The notes: a model not told the origin generated them from the sequence alone. A stretch of 40,666 bases of DNA from JBBQDZ01 sp038237515 (GCA_038237515.1 JBBRYP010000039.1:1-40666), one strand, 5' to 3'; shown: positions 6,230-14,049, counted from the stretch's first letter. A program made the numbers and translations.

Positions 6230-8739
6230 CGGATTGTGAACGACGTCTCGACCCGGCGGGTATTCGGCAGGATCGGCGCGACGTTCTCCATGTTCTTCGC
6301 CTCCTGGTAGTCCGACACCTGGAACGACAGCTCGTGGCGACCCTTCGCCACCGCCTCGAACTCCGCCGTCGCGCCGAGCTTCACCTCCACCTCCCCCGTT
6401 CTGGGGTCGAACGTCATCGGCCGGCTCTTCCCGTCGACGAGCGCGAGGATCGAGTCCGCGTCGATCCCCGACCCCGAGTCGGAAACGGTGAGCGCGAGCT
6501 TGCCGCCGGCGACGGCGGCGGCGGAGCGGAGACGGGCGAGCGGCGGCGTCTGATCGTTGATCCAGAACCTGAACGTGTAGGCGCCCGCGCCGTCGGCGGT
6601 GCGGCTGTCGAAGACGATGTCGTAGGAGCCGGCGGCCGGTCGGACGGCGCCCGCTACCGGCTCCGGGCGGAGGAACGTGAGGAGGTAGGGGTTGAGGTTG
6701 AGCGGGAGGCCGGCGTACCCGGTCAGCCGATCTTCGTCGCCCGCGAAGACGACGCGCGGCTCCACCTTCGAGCTCTTCCCGCGCGAGAGGACGGCGACTC
6801 CGAAGTTCGCCGCCGATTTCGTCAGGTCGACGCGAAAGACCTGCTCGGGGCCTCGAAGTGTGTTCGTGAGGCCGAGGCCGCTCCCGAGCTCGGGGTACCG
6901 GTAGGTGGTGACGAGGGAAGCCATGCCCTTCGTCGACCCTTTGTACGTGCCGGTCGCCCGCAGCGTCCGATGGGGCTCGCGGCCGAGCTGCGGCACGATC
7001 GCGCGCAGCCAGTACGGAATGCGACGGATGTCGGCTCCTCGAGTGAGAACGATGAACCCGTAGGCCTCACGGTCTGGAGCGGCGCCGCCGATCGTCACCG
7101 TCACGGCCAAAGGCCCCGGGACGTTCGCCTGTGGTGCGACTGTGACGGCGATCCGCGGGTCGCCGGCCTGCGCCTTGACAGCGACCGACCAGGGGCCGGC
7201 GCCGCCGCCGGCATCCACGAGGCGGATGGTTCGGGTAGCCGTTTCGCCACGGCGGAGGAGGCCGAAGGATGCGCTCGTGGGGCTGACGAAGATCAGCGGC
7301 ACGTCGGCGCGGCGCAGGTCGATGAGCCCACCTCCCTCGCGCGTGACAGGTGCCTCGCCGGTGCCTTTGGCCGGCAGAACCGCGGTGCCCGTCTGCACGA
7401 GGGCTGACTTGATCTGAGCAACCGACCACTCCGGGTGGCGCTGGCGAAGAAGTGCCGCCGCGCCGGCGACGTGCGGCGAGGCCATGCTGGTGCCGCTGAA
7501 CTCCGTGAACAGCCCATCGGCCACGGGGACGGAGGAAAGGATCGAGACGCCGGGCGCACTGACGTCCGGCTTCAGCGCGTCCGAAACGGGCGTTGGCCCG
7601 CCGGAGGAGAAGTCGGCGACTACCTTCGACTTCGTGACGGCGGCCGCTGTGATCGCCTTCGGTGCCGAGCCCGGCGAGCCGATCGAGCCACGGCCGAACA
7701 CGTCGAAGTCGTTTCCGGCTGCGATCGCCGGCACGACACCGGCGTCCGCCGCCGCCCCGATTGCGGCGACGACGATGTCACGAACGGGCTCGATCTCGGG
7801 CTCGCCGAGCGACAGGTTGATTACGTCCATGCCGTCCTTGACCGCCGCTTCGATGCCCGCAACGATCTCGGCCGAGTTGCCGTCGAGTCCGACGCCCGAC
7901 ATCGTGGGGATCGTCAGCACTTTGTAGTTCCCGAGGAAGGCTTTCGGCGCGATCCCTGAGAGGGAGACGGCACCCCGGTTGCTGTTGAAGGACAGGCCGT
8001 GGTTGCCCGCCGCGATGCCGGCGACGTGCGTCGCGTGCTCCGACTGATCGGGATCGAACGGCTTCGACGCGTTCGCGTAGCGCGGCGAGGCTGGCGCGAA
8101 GGCCCGTGCCACGATCACCTTCGCGGTCGTGTACGCGGTCTGCCCTTTCGGGAATCCCGGCGGCACGGTGTAGCCGTTCGGGTTGAAGAAGGGGTGTGAC
8201 TGGTCGACGCCGTCGTCGACGATCCCAATCTTCACGTCCTGCCCGGCCGTGTCGAGGGTGGGGCCCCAGATCTGCGGTGCCCCCACGATGGCGGGACTCC
8301 GGTCGAGCAGCGAGCGGTACGTCAGATTCGGCCAGACGCGGGCGACTCCCGGAACGCGATCGAGCCGCTCCAGGCGATCGCGCGGAACGACGACGGCGAA
8401 ACCGTTGAGAACGACGCTGTAGTGCCAGCGGACACCAGCGCCGGGAATCGCGGCCTCGATCCGCCGCGCGAGCGTGCGCTGGCTCCGGCCGAGCTGCGCA
8501 AGATAGCCGAGGCTCGTCGGCGTCCGCAGATCCAGACGCCTCGCGCGTGCGGCGCCTGTTAGCGCGCGGCTCGACGCGACCGCCTGTGCGAGCGGCGGCG
8601 CGTCGAGCGTAACGACCACCTCGGTGCGGCCGGCAGCGCCGGCCCCGCCCGTGGCGACAAGGCCGGAGACGAGGAGCGCCGTCAGGAGAAGGCCCCGTTT
8701 CAAGTCGGGGAATGGTACGTGCGCCGTCGGGGCATGCAC
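6226..8739 (-). CDS. Secreted subtilisin-like serine protease (S8)
   Basis: An 837-residue exported protease. Residues 15-37 form the signal peptide, about 40-140 resemble an I9 propeptide inhibitor, and the peptidase domain follows with an intact triad: D175/176 in IGIVDDGVD, H235 in HATHVAGIAAG and S418 in GTSMASPHVAG, plus the oxyanion N343 in AAGND. A PA-like insert lies in the catalytic domain before the serine motif. From about residue 480 come beta-sandwich segments (FGLLRRGETATRTIRL) and a last module with a DSGSGIDADSI motif, typical of cell-surface subtilases. The assigned start is GTG 8739 and lacks a ribosome site; a TTG at the D-L-K-R-G segment would leave a shorter, still complete signal. 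Confidence 0.9.
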   Translation of the reverse strand: MHAPTAHVPFPDLKRGLLLTALLVSGLVATGGAGAAGRTEVVVTLDAPPLAQAVASSRALTGAARARRLDLRTPTSLGYLAQLGRSQRTLARRIEAAIPGAGVRWHYSVVLNGFAVVVPRDRLERLDRVPGVARVWPNLTYRSLLDRSPAIVGAPQIWGPTLDTAGQDVKIGIVDDGVDQSHPFFNPNGYTVPPGFPKGQTAYTTAKVIVARAFAPASPRYANASKPFDPDQSEHATHVAGIAAGNHGLSFNSNRGAVSLSGIAPKAFLGNYKVLTIPTMSGVGLDGNSAEIVAGIEAAVKDGMDVINLSLGEPEIEPVRDIVVAAIGAAADAGVVPAIAAGNDFDVFGRGSIGSPGSAPKAITAAAVTKSKVVADFSSGGPTPVSDALKPDVSAPGVSILSSVPVADGLFTEFSGTSMASPHVAGAAALLRQRHPEWSVAQIKSALVQTGTAVLPAKGTGEAPVTREGGGLIDLRRADVPLIFVSPTSASFGLLRRGETATRTIRLVDAGGGAGPWSVAVKAQAGDPRIAVTVAPQANVPGPLAVTVTIGGAAPDREAYGFIVLTRGADIRRIPYWLRAIVPQLGREPHRTLRATGTYKGSTKGMASLVTTYRYPELGSGLGLTNTLRGPEQVFRVDLTKSAANFGVAVLSRGKSSKVEPRVVFAGDEDRLTGYAGLPLNLNPYLLTFLRPEPVAGAVRPAAGSYDIVFDSRTADGAGAYTFRFWINDQTPPLARLRSAAAVAGGKLALTVSDSGSGIDADSILALVDGKSRPMTFDPRTGEVEVKLGATAEFEAVAKGRHELSFQVSDYQEAKNMENVAPILPNTRRVETSFTIR

Positions 8740-8764
8740 CGGGTGGAGCGCGCCCGCCCGCGGC

Positions 8765-8770
8765 TACACT
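8765..8770 (+). promoter_or_regulatory. -10 box TACACT of tRNA-Leu
   Basis: TACACT ends 11 nt before the mature tRNA 5' end, a suitable spacing for a vegetative promoter. Confidence 0.4.
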
Positions 8771-8781
8771 GCGCGTCCCGC

Positions 8782-8865
8782 GCGGATGTGGCGGAATTGG
8801 TAGACGCGCACGGTTCAGGTCCGTGTGGGCGTAAGCCCGTGGAGGTTCAAGTCCTCTCATCCGCA
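8782..8865 (+). tRNA. tRNA-Leu (anticodon CAG)
   Basis: An 84-nt type II tRNA. The acceptor GCGGATG (8782-8788) pairs with CATCCGC (8858-8864) and A8865 is the discriminator. The D-arm GGCGGAATTGGTAGACGC is typical of leucine tRNAs. The anticodon arm is CACGG-TTCAGGT-CCGTG with anticodon CAG. A long variable arm (GTGGGCGTAAGCCC region) and the T-arm GGAGG-TTCAAGT-CCTCT follow. CCA is not encoded. A diverged copy of the 3' end lies at 11812-11846. Confidence 0.95.
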
Positions 8866-10170
8866 TCGGCGCTTCAGGCGGTTCTTGGGCCACCCTGGCC
8901 AGACGCCCGCAGGAGTGTTGGTGATTTCGATATCGCTGGCGTCGTGACGGCGATCGGGTTGTTGTTAGTGGCCCTAGCGGAAGAGGCTCCGCGCAAGAAG
9001 CGGGGAATCTCGGAGCACCCGGTCAGGCTGCTCGAGAAACGTTCGGGGGTGGGGAGGTTGATGGCCAACGCCGCCCACGGGGGGGTGCTCACCGCCGGTG
9101 TGGCCCGCTCACGCGGTAGGTGAGCCGGCTCGCCGAGCGACCGCGGCCGTTTCGGCGCGGCCCGGCGCAGAGCTTTGACCTCGTCGACTGTCGCGCTCCA
9201 CCCAAGTACCGGCTCGTCGCAGGGGAGCCGGCGCGGCGAGGGCGGGCTCCCTATCTTCCTAGCCGCTATCGTCGTTCCGCTCCGCGTCGTGCGTGCTGCT
9301 TCGCATTGCGGTCTGGCTGCGCGCCCTGCACAGGCAGGCGAAGTAGATGGCCGGATCCATGAGCTCGATTGCCGATCCATGCGGAAGAACCTTTGAGTCG
9401 GGCGGCTTTTCCGCTGCTCCGAGGTGAACCTGTGCGACGGCAGCGTCAGCCTCCTCACGGCGCCACGTCTTCATCGCGCGGGTCAGGCGGGGCCTGCCTC
9501 GCTTTCCGGTGAGCCGCCGGCAGAGGTACTCGAGCTCGCGAAGTGGGTGAATGAGCGCACGGGCGTACCCCACCGCGCCGGGCGCGCGCGGGATCTCGGA
9601 CGAGGATGACGCTGGCCGCAGGTCCACCGCCGTACGCGGTCATCCTGACATGACCTTGGGACATTCGCAACGTACGGAATGTCCAACCCAAGTGCGCAGC
9701 CTCCGTGTCGCTCTCGCGCCAGCGAAGCCGCCGGAGCGGCATGCGGCCGAGACGAATCCCTCGGCGGAAGTCGAAAAGCCTGGAAGCACCTTTCGGCTCC
9801 TCGGGCTCGAGCAGACGAGAGCTCCGCGGAGGGATCGGTTTGAGTCCTAGGGATTGTGGCATAGACGACATGGGCGGGTCTGCGCTGCGGCGGCGCTTAA
9901 CTGCGGCCCCCGTCGTGGCGTACATCTCCGGATGCGGAGGAGATGCGTCGTCGGTCTCCTCCGGACCGCCGCTAAGTGTGGATGAACCCCCTCTTCCTGG
10001 GATACTCGACGGACGGACGGCCTGCGCCGCTGCGACTGCTCCCCCGTCGCGATCGTCCAGGGCGTCCCCTGCGGACGAGACGAAGCCGTGGTCGGTCTCC
10101 TCCGGATCGCTCTCAATCCCAACGGGTTCTCGCGGTCTCCGCCTTCGAAGGAAGCCGAGGTTCCCCACGG
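8866..10170. other. 1.3 kb without a confident gene
   Basis: Frames exist but none has a convincing start, ribosome site or family resemblance. The best candidates are a leftward 122-codon frame (9259-9627, with an internal helical stretch GYARALIHPLRELEYLCRRL) and a rightward 59-codon frame from GTG 8944. A 16-mer GTCGGTCTCCTCCGGA occurs at about 9950 and again at about 10092. The 9871-9908 part is duplicated near 10919-10955. I read the stretch as accessory or decayed DNA next to a tRNA gene. Confidence 0.4.
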
Positions 10171-10267
10171 GTGCAATCCCTCCCGGGTTCGACTATAAGG
10201 AGAGTAGAAAGCGTTGGGGCGTTCTGCGGCACAGTGCGCCGCTTTCACAGCGGGGAGGCTGTTTTCG
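10171..10267 (+). promoter_or_regulatory. Shared promoter/leader element, copy 1
   Basis: GCAATCCCTC, then GACTATAAGGAGAG (box at 10194), AGAAAGCG, the hairpin GGCG (10218-10221) with CGCC (10237-10240) around TTCTGCGGCACAGTG, then GCTTTCAC and CGGGGAGG before ATG 10268. It is the most diverged of the three copies at the box (TATAAGG instead of TATAAAG). Confidence 0.55.
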
Positions 10268-10822
10268 ATGGGGGAGAACCCGAGGACCTTTCATCTGCCG
10301 CGGGCGTCCGCGGCGCGAAAGCCCTGGCCTCAAGGAGCGCTGTTGCTTCGCCGGCTGCGAGGGGCGGCCGCCGACCGCGAGGCGCGTCTAGCGGAGAGGG
10401 AAGCCGAGGTGGAGGCCCGCGAGCGGGAACTTGCGGAACGGCTCGCGGAGGTTCGGCAGCGGGAACGCGCACTGCTCGTGCGCGTCGGCAAGGAGACGAA
10501 CGTGCGAGAGCTCGAAGCGCGACGCGCGCAGAGGATCATCGCGCGCGAGCAGGTTCTGGGGCCGAGGGAGCGGGCCGTCCGCGCCAGGGAGCAGGAGCTC
10601 AACCGCTTGCACGGTGAGCGGGAGCGGGAGCGCTTCGAGCGGGAGCGGGTACTCGAGCAAGATGTGCAGCGACGGGTCGAAGCCGCCCTAGCAGCTGGCC
10701 GACGTCGGCTGGCCGCTCGCGAACGGGAGCTCGAGGAGCAAGGCTCGGTCGCCCCCGTGAGGCCTCTGCTGCGCCGCGCAGGCCGGGGGTCGACGCAGCC
10801 CAAAGGCCCTGCTGGGGCCTGA
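10268..10822 (+). CDS. Coiled-coil protein, paralogue A
   Basis: A 184-residue protein of unknown function. After a 38-residue N-terminal part with an LPRASA motif, residues 40-155 are almost entirely a charged coiled coil rich in E-R-E-x-E and A-R-E-R-E heptads (for example AEREAEVEARERELAERL and LGPRERAVRAREQELNRL). There is no signal peptide or membrane helix, so a cytoplasmic structural or scaffolding role is possible. It is about 75-80% identical to the next gene across the coiled coil, but its N- and C-termini differ. ATG 10268 follows GGGGAGG at a slightly long spacing. The short acidic/basic repeats resemble DivIVA-like or cytoskeletal coiled coils only in a general way. Confidence 0.6.
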   Translation: MGENPRTFHLPRASAARKPWPQGALLLRRLRGAAADREARLAEREAEVEARERELAERLAEVRQRERALLVRVGKETNVRELEARRAQRIIAREQVLGPRERAVRAREQELNRLHGERERERFERERVLEQDVQRRVEAALAAGRRRLAARERELEEQGSVAPVRPLLRRAGRGSTQPKGPAGA

Positions 10823-11060
10823 CCTCGCGGGAGCTCGACTCAGTCGGGAGGAAGGTCAGCATCGCCCTCCAGGAGAGATCCACCGAGGTTTAGGGGCCGG
10901 CCTGTGAGAAAACCGGGCTGGCGGTCTGCTCTGCGGCGGCGCCTACTGCGGCACGTCTTTGGACCGCCACTGCGGCGGGTTGCCCCTCCATCTCCAGCGC
11001 TGCCGCCCATACCGCAGCCGTCAGCACTGGAACGTCCGACTCCGCGCCCGGTCTTGTCGT

Positions 11061-11158
11061 GCAATTTCCCTCAACCTGGCTATAAAGAGAGAAGAAAGCG
11101 TTATCGGTGGCGTTCTGCGGCACAGTCCGCCGCTTTCACGAACAGGGGAGGTTCGGCC
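11061..11158 (+). promoter_or_regulatory. Shared promoter/leader element, copy 2
   Basis: GCAATTTCCCTCAACC, then TGGCTATAAAGAGAG (box at 11081), AGAAAGCG, hairpin GGCG (11109-11112) with CGCC (11128-11131) around TTCTGCGGCACAGTC, GCTTTCAC and AGGGGAGG before ATG 11159. The promoter half matches copy 3 (2015-2111) almost base for base, and the leader half matches copy 1. Confidence 0.6.
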
Positions 11159-11737
11159 ATGGGTCAGATCGCGCGACCGGTTGATTTGTCGCGAGCGTCC
11201 GCGACGGGAAGGGCTGGACCCTGCGCCGCCGTCGTCTCTGCGGCTACCCAGTGGTTGCCCCACCTCCAGCTACGGAGGGCGCTTCCCGATACGGAGGCGC
11301 GTGTAGCGGCGAGGGAAGCGCTGGAGGCCCGCGAGCGGGAGATCGCGGCGCGGCTCGTGGAGGTTCAGCAGCAAGGGCGCGAGCTGCTCGTGCGGATGGC
11401 GAAGGAAGCCAGCAGGCGAGAAATCGACGCGCGACGCGCGGAGAGGATCAATGCGCGGGAGCAGGCCCTGGGGCCGCGGGAGCGGGCAGTCCGCGCCCGT
11501 GAGGAGGAGCTCGATCGCCTGCAGGTCGAGCGGGAGCGTTTCGAGCGTGAGCGGACGCTGGAGCGCGATGTTCAACGACGCGTCGCGGAGGCACTCGCCG
11601 CTGGCCGCCGAGATCTCGCTGCTCGCGAACGGGAGCTCGAGGAGCGAGAGCAGCTCCTTCGCCCGGCCAACGCGCCCTTGAAGCCCCTGCTGCTCGATCT
11701 TGGCCGGGCGTCGACGCGGCCCCGTCGGATCCGTTAG
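11159..11737 (+). CDS. Coiled-coil protein, paralogue B
   Basis: A 192-residue paralogue of the preceding gene. It keeps the L-x-RASA motif near the N-terminus and the coiled coil (residues 55-165, e.g. EAREREIAARLVEVQQQ, LGPRERAVRAREEELDRL, RRVAEALAAGRRDLAARE). Relative to paralogue A it lacks two residues in the RER-repeat and has a different, more hydrophobic N-terminal segment (AAVVSAATQWLPHLQL). ATG 11159 is preceded by AGGGGAGG at 8 nt, a good site. Function unknown; the shared leader indicates co-expression with paralogue A and the secreted protein at 1253-2014. Confidence 0.65.
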   Translation: MGQIARPVDLSRASATGRAGPCAAVVSAATQWLPHLQLRRALPDTEARVAAREALEAREREIAARLVEVQQQGRELLVRMAKEASRREIDARRAERINAREQALGPRERAVRAREEELDRLQVERERFERERTLERDVQRRVAEALAAGRRDLAARERELEEREQLLRPANAPLKPLLLDLGRASTRPRRIR

Positions 11738-11811
11738 GCACTTCCAAGGCGGTTCGGCACCGAGTCGTTCCCCTTCGAATTACTGGCTCCACAGCGCCTG
11801 AGGACCCGGGT

Positions 11812-11846
11812 GGAGGTTCAGGTCCTCTCGGCCGCATAGGCGCTGT
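11812..11846 (+). repeat. tRNA-Leu 3'-end-like remnant, possible attachment-site copy
   Basis: GGAGGTTCAGGTCCTCTCGG followed by CCGCATAGGCGCT matches 8841-8874 of the tRNA-Leu 3' end and its flank with four mismatches, including bases beyond the mature tRNA. The T-arm is recognisable (GGAGG-TTCAGGT-CCTCT). No 5' half is present. It overlaps the end of the LuxR remnant on the other strand. Confidence 0.5.
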
Positions 11847-13075
11847 GCTCGTTGTCGAGCACGCGGCGCACGAGCTCGGAGCGCGAGTGGATCCCGAGCT
11901 TCCGGTAGATCCGGGTCAGGTGGAACTCGACCGTCTTCGGGCTGAGGAAGAGGCGAACAGCCACGTCCCGGTTCGTCAGGCCCTCCGCGACGAGGAGCGC
12001 GATCTGGAGTTCCTGCGGCGACCGCCGCTCGGAGGATGTCGGATCGCGTCGCCGGAGGTGCTCGCCCGTCGCCCGCAACTCGACTCGCGTCCGCTCCGCC
12101 CACGGTCGCGCCCAACCCTCTCGAATGCTTCGAGCGCCGATCGGAGCTGTTTCCGCGCGAGCTTCCGCTCTCCCGCCCGGCGGAGCCGCTCGCCGTAGCA
12201 GAGCTCGGTGCGAGCGCGCTCGAAGGCGCTCGACTCGTGGTCGTGAAGCTCGAGGGTCGAATCGAACGAGTCGCGCAGATCACCGTCGGACGAGAGAACG
12301 GCGCGGCCGCGCGCGACCCGCTCCAGAACCTCAGGTGCGCCCGCGTAGTCCTCCAGGTAGAGCAGCACGCTCCCGAAGTCGTCCCTCCATGTGTGCGACA
12401 GAGCGACGAGCGCGTCAGCGCAGGCGCCTCCGTCACGCGGCCCGAGAGGCTCCACGTCCACGCGACCATCTGAGCGAGCTCGAGATTCGGCGGCCTCGCC
12501 GAGCCGGCAAGCGCGGGCTCGGTACGAACCGCGTGCGACCGCATCCGCCCTGGGCGTCGGATCCTCCGTCAGCGCACCCACCCCCGCCAGCATTGTCTCC
12601 GCTCGCTCGAGCCATCCGGCGGCCTCGGCGGCGACCGCGGCCTTCAACAAGCGGCGAGCCCGCGGCTCCGAGTTGGCGGTTAGGGGTCTGTCCGGAAAGT
12701 GGCCACGGTGGATGACAGGCGGCACGCGTCTCGAGGCAAGGACGCAGGGAGCGTAGATATGCAGGCATATCTGCGCGACCGAGGACGCCGCATCGAGGCG
12801 CGTGACGTCTGTCAAGCGCCCTGGTTCACTCTTTGGGCAGGCCCTTAGCTCAGTGGCGCGTTCAAGCGCCCTGGCTTCGGCCGCCACGCCACCGCGGCGA
12901 CGGGCCGTGTCCGCAGCGTCTTCGAGCGCGGCAGCGACTGTCTCGTCAGGACGGTCCGTCGCCACGGCCAGATGCCAGACGCGGCGGTCCGGCTCGGCCG
13001 CCGCCTCCGCTCAAATCCCATGCGACGTGGACAGCTCGGGCGGAGGCATTTCGACGGAAGCGGCGCACGCCGCCG
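11818..13075 (-). pseudogene. Decayed LuxR-family regulator (large ATPase type), 5' truncated
   Basis: Read leftward, the remnant contains part of the TPR-like middle of large LuxR/MalT-type regulators (EPDRRVWHLAVATDRPDE, then ARRRGGVAAEARALERATEL, and PRARRLLKAAVAAEAAG) and ends with the DNA-binding HTH (LSPKTVEFHLTRIYRKLGIHSRSELV, 11840-11935). The N-terminal ATPase is missing; the toxin gene starts where it should continue. A one-base loss in the CCC run at 12111-12113 puts the HTH in another frame (bridge ALEAFERVG to ARPWAERTRVELRA). Another frame break lies near 13000. A MITE-like insertion sits at 12684-12844. Expression of an active regulator is unlikely. Confidence 0.75.
12684..12844. 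mobile_element. MITE-like insertion in the LuxR remnant
   Basis: A 161-bp segment beginning GGGTCTGTCCGGAAAG and ending CTTTGGGCAGGCCC, an imperfect inverted terminal repeat. It is flanked by TTAG at 12680-12683 and 12845-12848, a probable target duplication. Inside is GCGTAGATATGC-AG-GCATATCTGCGC, a near-perfect palindrome at about 12749-12774. Removing the segment and one TTAG joins the LuxR protein as LERATEL-TANSEPRARRLL, which matches the family. The 165 inserted bases keep the frame open. No transposase is encoded, so it would depend on one elsewhere. Confidence 0.7.
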
Positions 13076-13083
13076 CCTCCAGG

Positions 13084-13501
13084 TCACGTCTCCCGGAGCG
13101 ACTCCAGGAACTCCCGCGGAGTTAGCGCCGGGATTCGGCCCCGGAGGCGGATCAAATGTGGATCTCCGGAGACGAGAGCCTCGACGCGGGCGGCTCGGGC
13201 GAGCGCGACCAGATACTCGTCGTCCGGGTCCTCGGCCGAACGGTTCGAGCGCTGGGTGGGGGTCGTCGATGACGGTACCTTCCAGCCGAAGGAAGCCGAC
13301 GTATGCCTCGACTTCCGCCTCGGTTCCGTAGCGCCTGAACTTCTCCCGATGCAGGACCTCGTCCAGCTCGGCGAGAAGCCGAGGAGACGTCACGAGCTCG
13401 AAGGCGCCGGCGCGGAACTCGAGCAGGAGGCGGGCGCTCGCCCCCACAGGGCTGATCAGCGCCGAGACGAGGACGTCCGGGTCAAGAACGGCGCGCGGCA
13501 C
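13084..13501 (-). pseudogene. PIN-domain toxin, frameshifted
   Basis: The N-terminal part (MPRAVLDPDVLVSALISPVG, SPRLLAELDEVLHREKF) and the C-terminal part in another frame (EDPDDEYLVALARAARVEAL, VSGDPHLIRLRG, ALTPREFLESL) together give a full-length PIN nuclease of the COG1569/TIGR00305 type, about 138 residues. The acidic residues expected at the active site (D in LDPDVL, E in LAELDE, D in DPDDEY and SGDPH) are all present. The frames join at a run of five G at 13258-13262, where one extra base explains the shift; the total length is 3n+1. Either the toxin is inactivated or the run is a sequencing error. PIN toxins cleave RNA. It overlaps the antitoxin start region by 20 nt. Confidence 0.7.
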
Positions 13502-13736
13502 GGTTCTCGTCGCGCATCGCGTGCAGCTCGGAGACGGCCAGCCGCATGGCCTCGTCCCCGTCGAGATCGCTTCGCGCCCAGACGCGCTCCACGAGGTCGA
13601 AGCCGAGGTGGGCGCGCAGCGCCTCTTCGACGATTTCGGAGTCCCGGCGGTCGCTGCGCGCCGCCCGCACGCGCGCCGCCCGAAGGACGTCCTCGTCGAG
13701 GTAGAAGGTGACCTTCTTCCTGCTGCTCGCGCCCAT
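13482..13736 (-). CDS. Ribbon-helix-helix antitoxin of the PIN toxin
   Basis: An 84-residue protein with a ribbon-helix-helix N-terminus: the strand KKVTFYLDEDVLRAARV and two helices (AARVRAARSDRRDSEIVEEALRAHLG). The C-terminal part (RVWARSDLDGDEAMRLAVSELHAMRDENRA) would wrap the toxin. Start is ATG 13736; a longer frame to 13772 has no better start. The gene precedes the PIN gene and overlaps it by 20 nt, the order expected of a type II module in which the antitoxin binds its own promoter. If the toxin is really frameshifted the antitoxin survives as an orphan. Confidence 0.75.
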   Translation of the reverse strand: MGASSRKKVTFYLDEDVLRAARVRAARSDRRDSEIVEEALRAHLGFDLVERVWARSDLDGDEAMRLAVSELHAMRDENRAARRS

Positions 13737-13826
13737 CAGGCAGACACTCGCGGCTTGCTGGCATGACGGCAAGCGGTGAGCGCACCCTCGCCGCCATGCT
13801 ACTGACTGCCCGCCCGAGAAGCGGCT

Positions 13827-13863
13827 CTGAGAGGCGCGCCTCTCCCCGAACCGCGCCTCTCAG
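13827..13863. terminator. Hairpin after the small membrane-peptide frame
   Basis: CTGAGAGGCGCG (13827-13838) and CGCGCCTCTCAG (13852-13863) form a perfect 12-bp stem with a 13-nt loop. GAGAGGCGCGCCTCTC (13829-13844) is also a perfect palindrome, so two alternative foldings exist. It lies 20 nt beyond the stop at 13883 of the leftward frame. Confidence 0.5.
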
Positions 13864-13882
13864 CCTGCCGGTCGTCTCTGCG

Positions 13883-13966
13883 TCAGACCTTCCGCCCGAC
13901 TCCGCGAATGATGCTCAGCAAGCCGAGGACGGCGAGGACTGCGATGACGATGATGATGACTAGCAC
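13883..13966 (-). CDS. Possible small membrane peptide
   Basis: A 27-residue frame, MLVIIIVIAVLAVLGLLSIIRGVGRKV, from GTG 13966: a single hydrophobic helix with a short basic end. A GGAGG lies 18 nt upstream, too far for this start, so translation is uncertain. The hairpin just downstream is the main support. No function assigned. Confidence 0.3.
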   Translation of the reverse strand: MLVIIIVIAVLAVLGLLSIIRGVGRKV

Positions 13967-14049
13967 CCAGCCGAGGAGAACGCACCTCCGATCACAGGGC
14001 CGCCGCGAGTCGGCGGCCGGTGCCCCCCTCTTCTCCGCGCTGCCCGGCC

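Larger units (their letters stand above)
9871..11737 (+). repeat. Imperfect tandem duplication carrying two paralogous genes
   Basis: Unit 1 (about 9871-10822) and unit 2 (about 10919-11737) share a short upstream block (GGTCTGC-CTGCGGCGGCGC and ACTGCGGC), the promoter/leader and the coding region. The period is about 1045 bp in the upstream block and 887 bp at the promoter, so unit 1 carries roughly 160 extra bases upstream of its promoter. Divergence is clear, so the duplication is not recent. Confidence 0.6.

Noticed and set aside
8719..9123. Rightward frame across the tRNA
   Set aside because: It reads through the tRNA-Leu gene; the part after it (from GTG 8944) is short and unsupported.
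9259..9627. Leftward 122-codon frame with a helical GYARALIHPLRELEYL part
   Set aside because: Possibly a remnant, but no start, ribosome site or family could be named; left inside the gene-poor entry.
9455..10168. Leftward 237-codon frame
   Set aside because: Composition is like noise (R, S, P, G rich), it contains direct repeats, and nothing in it resembles a known protein.
12812..12874. TCAAGCGCCCTGG at 12812 and 12862 as the target duplication of an insertion
   Set aside because: Removing the DNA between these copies does not restore the LuxR protein, while the TTAG boundaries do so exactly.
13217..13226. GAACGGTTC as a second SOS box
   Set aside because: The spacing is one base instead of four, and it lies inside the PIN gene.
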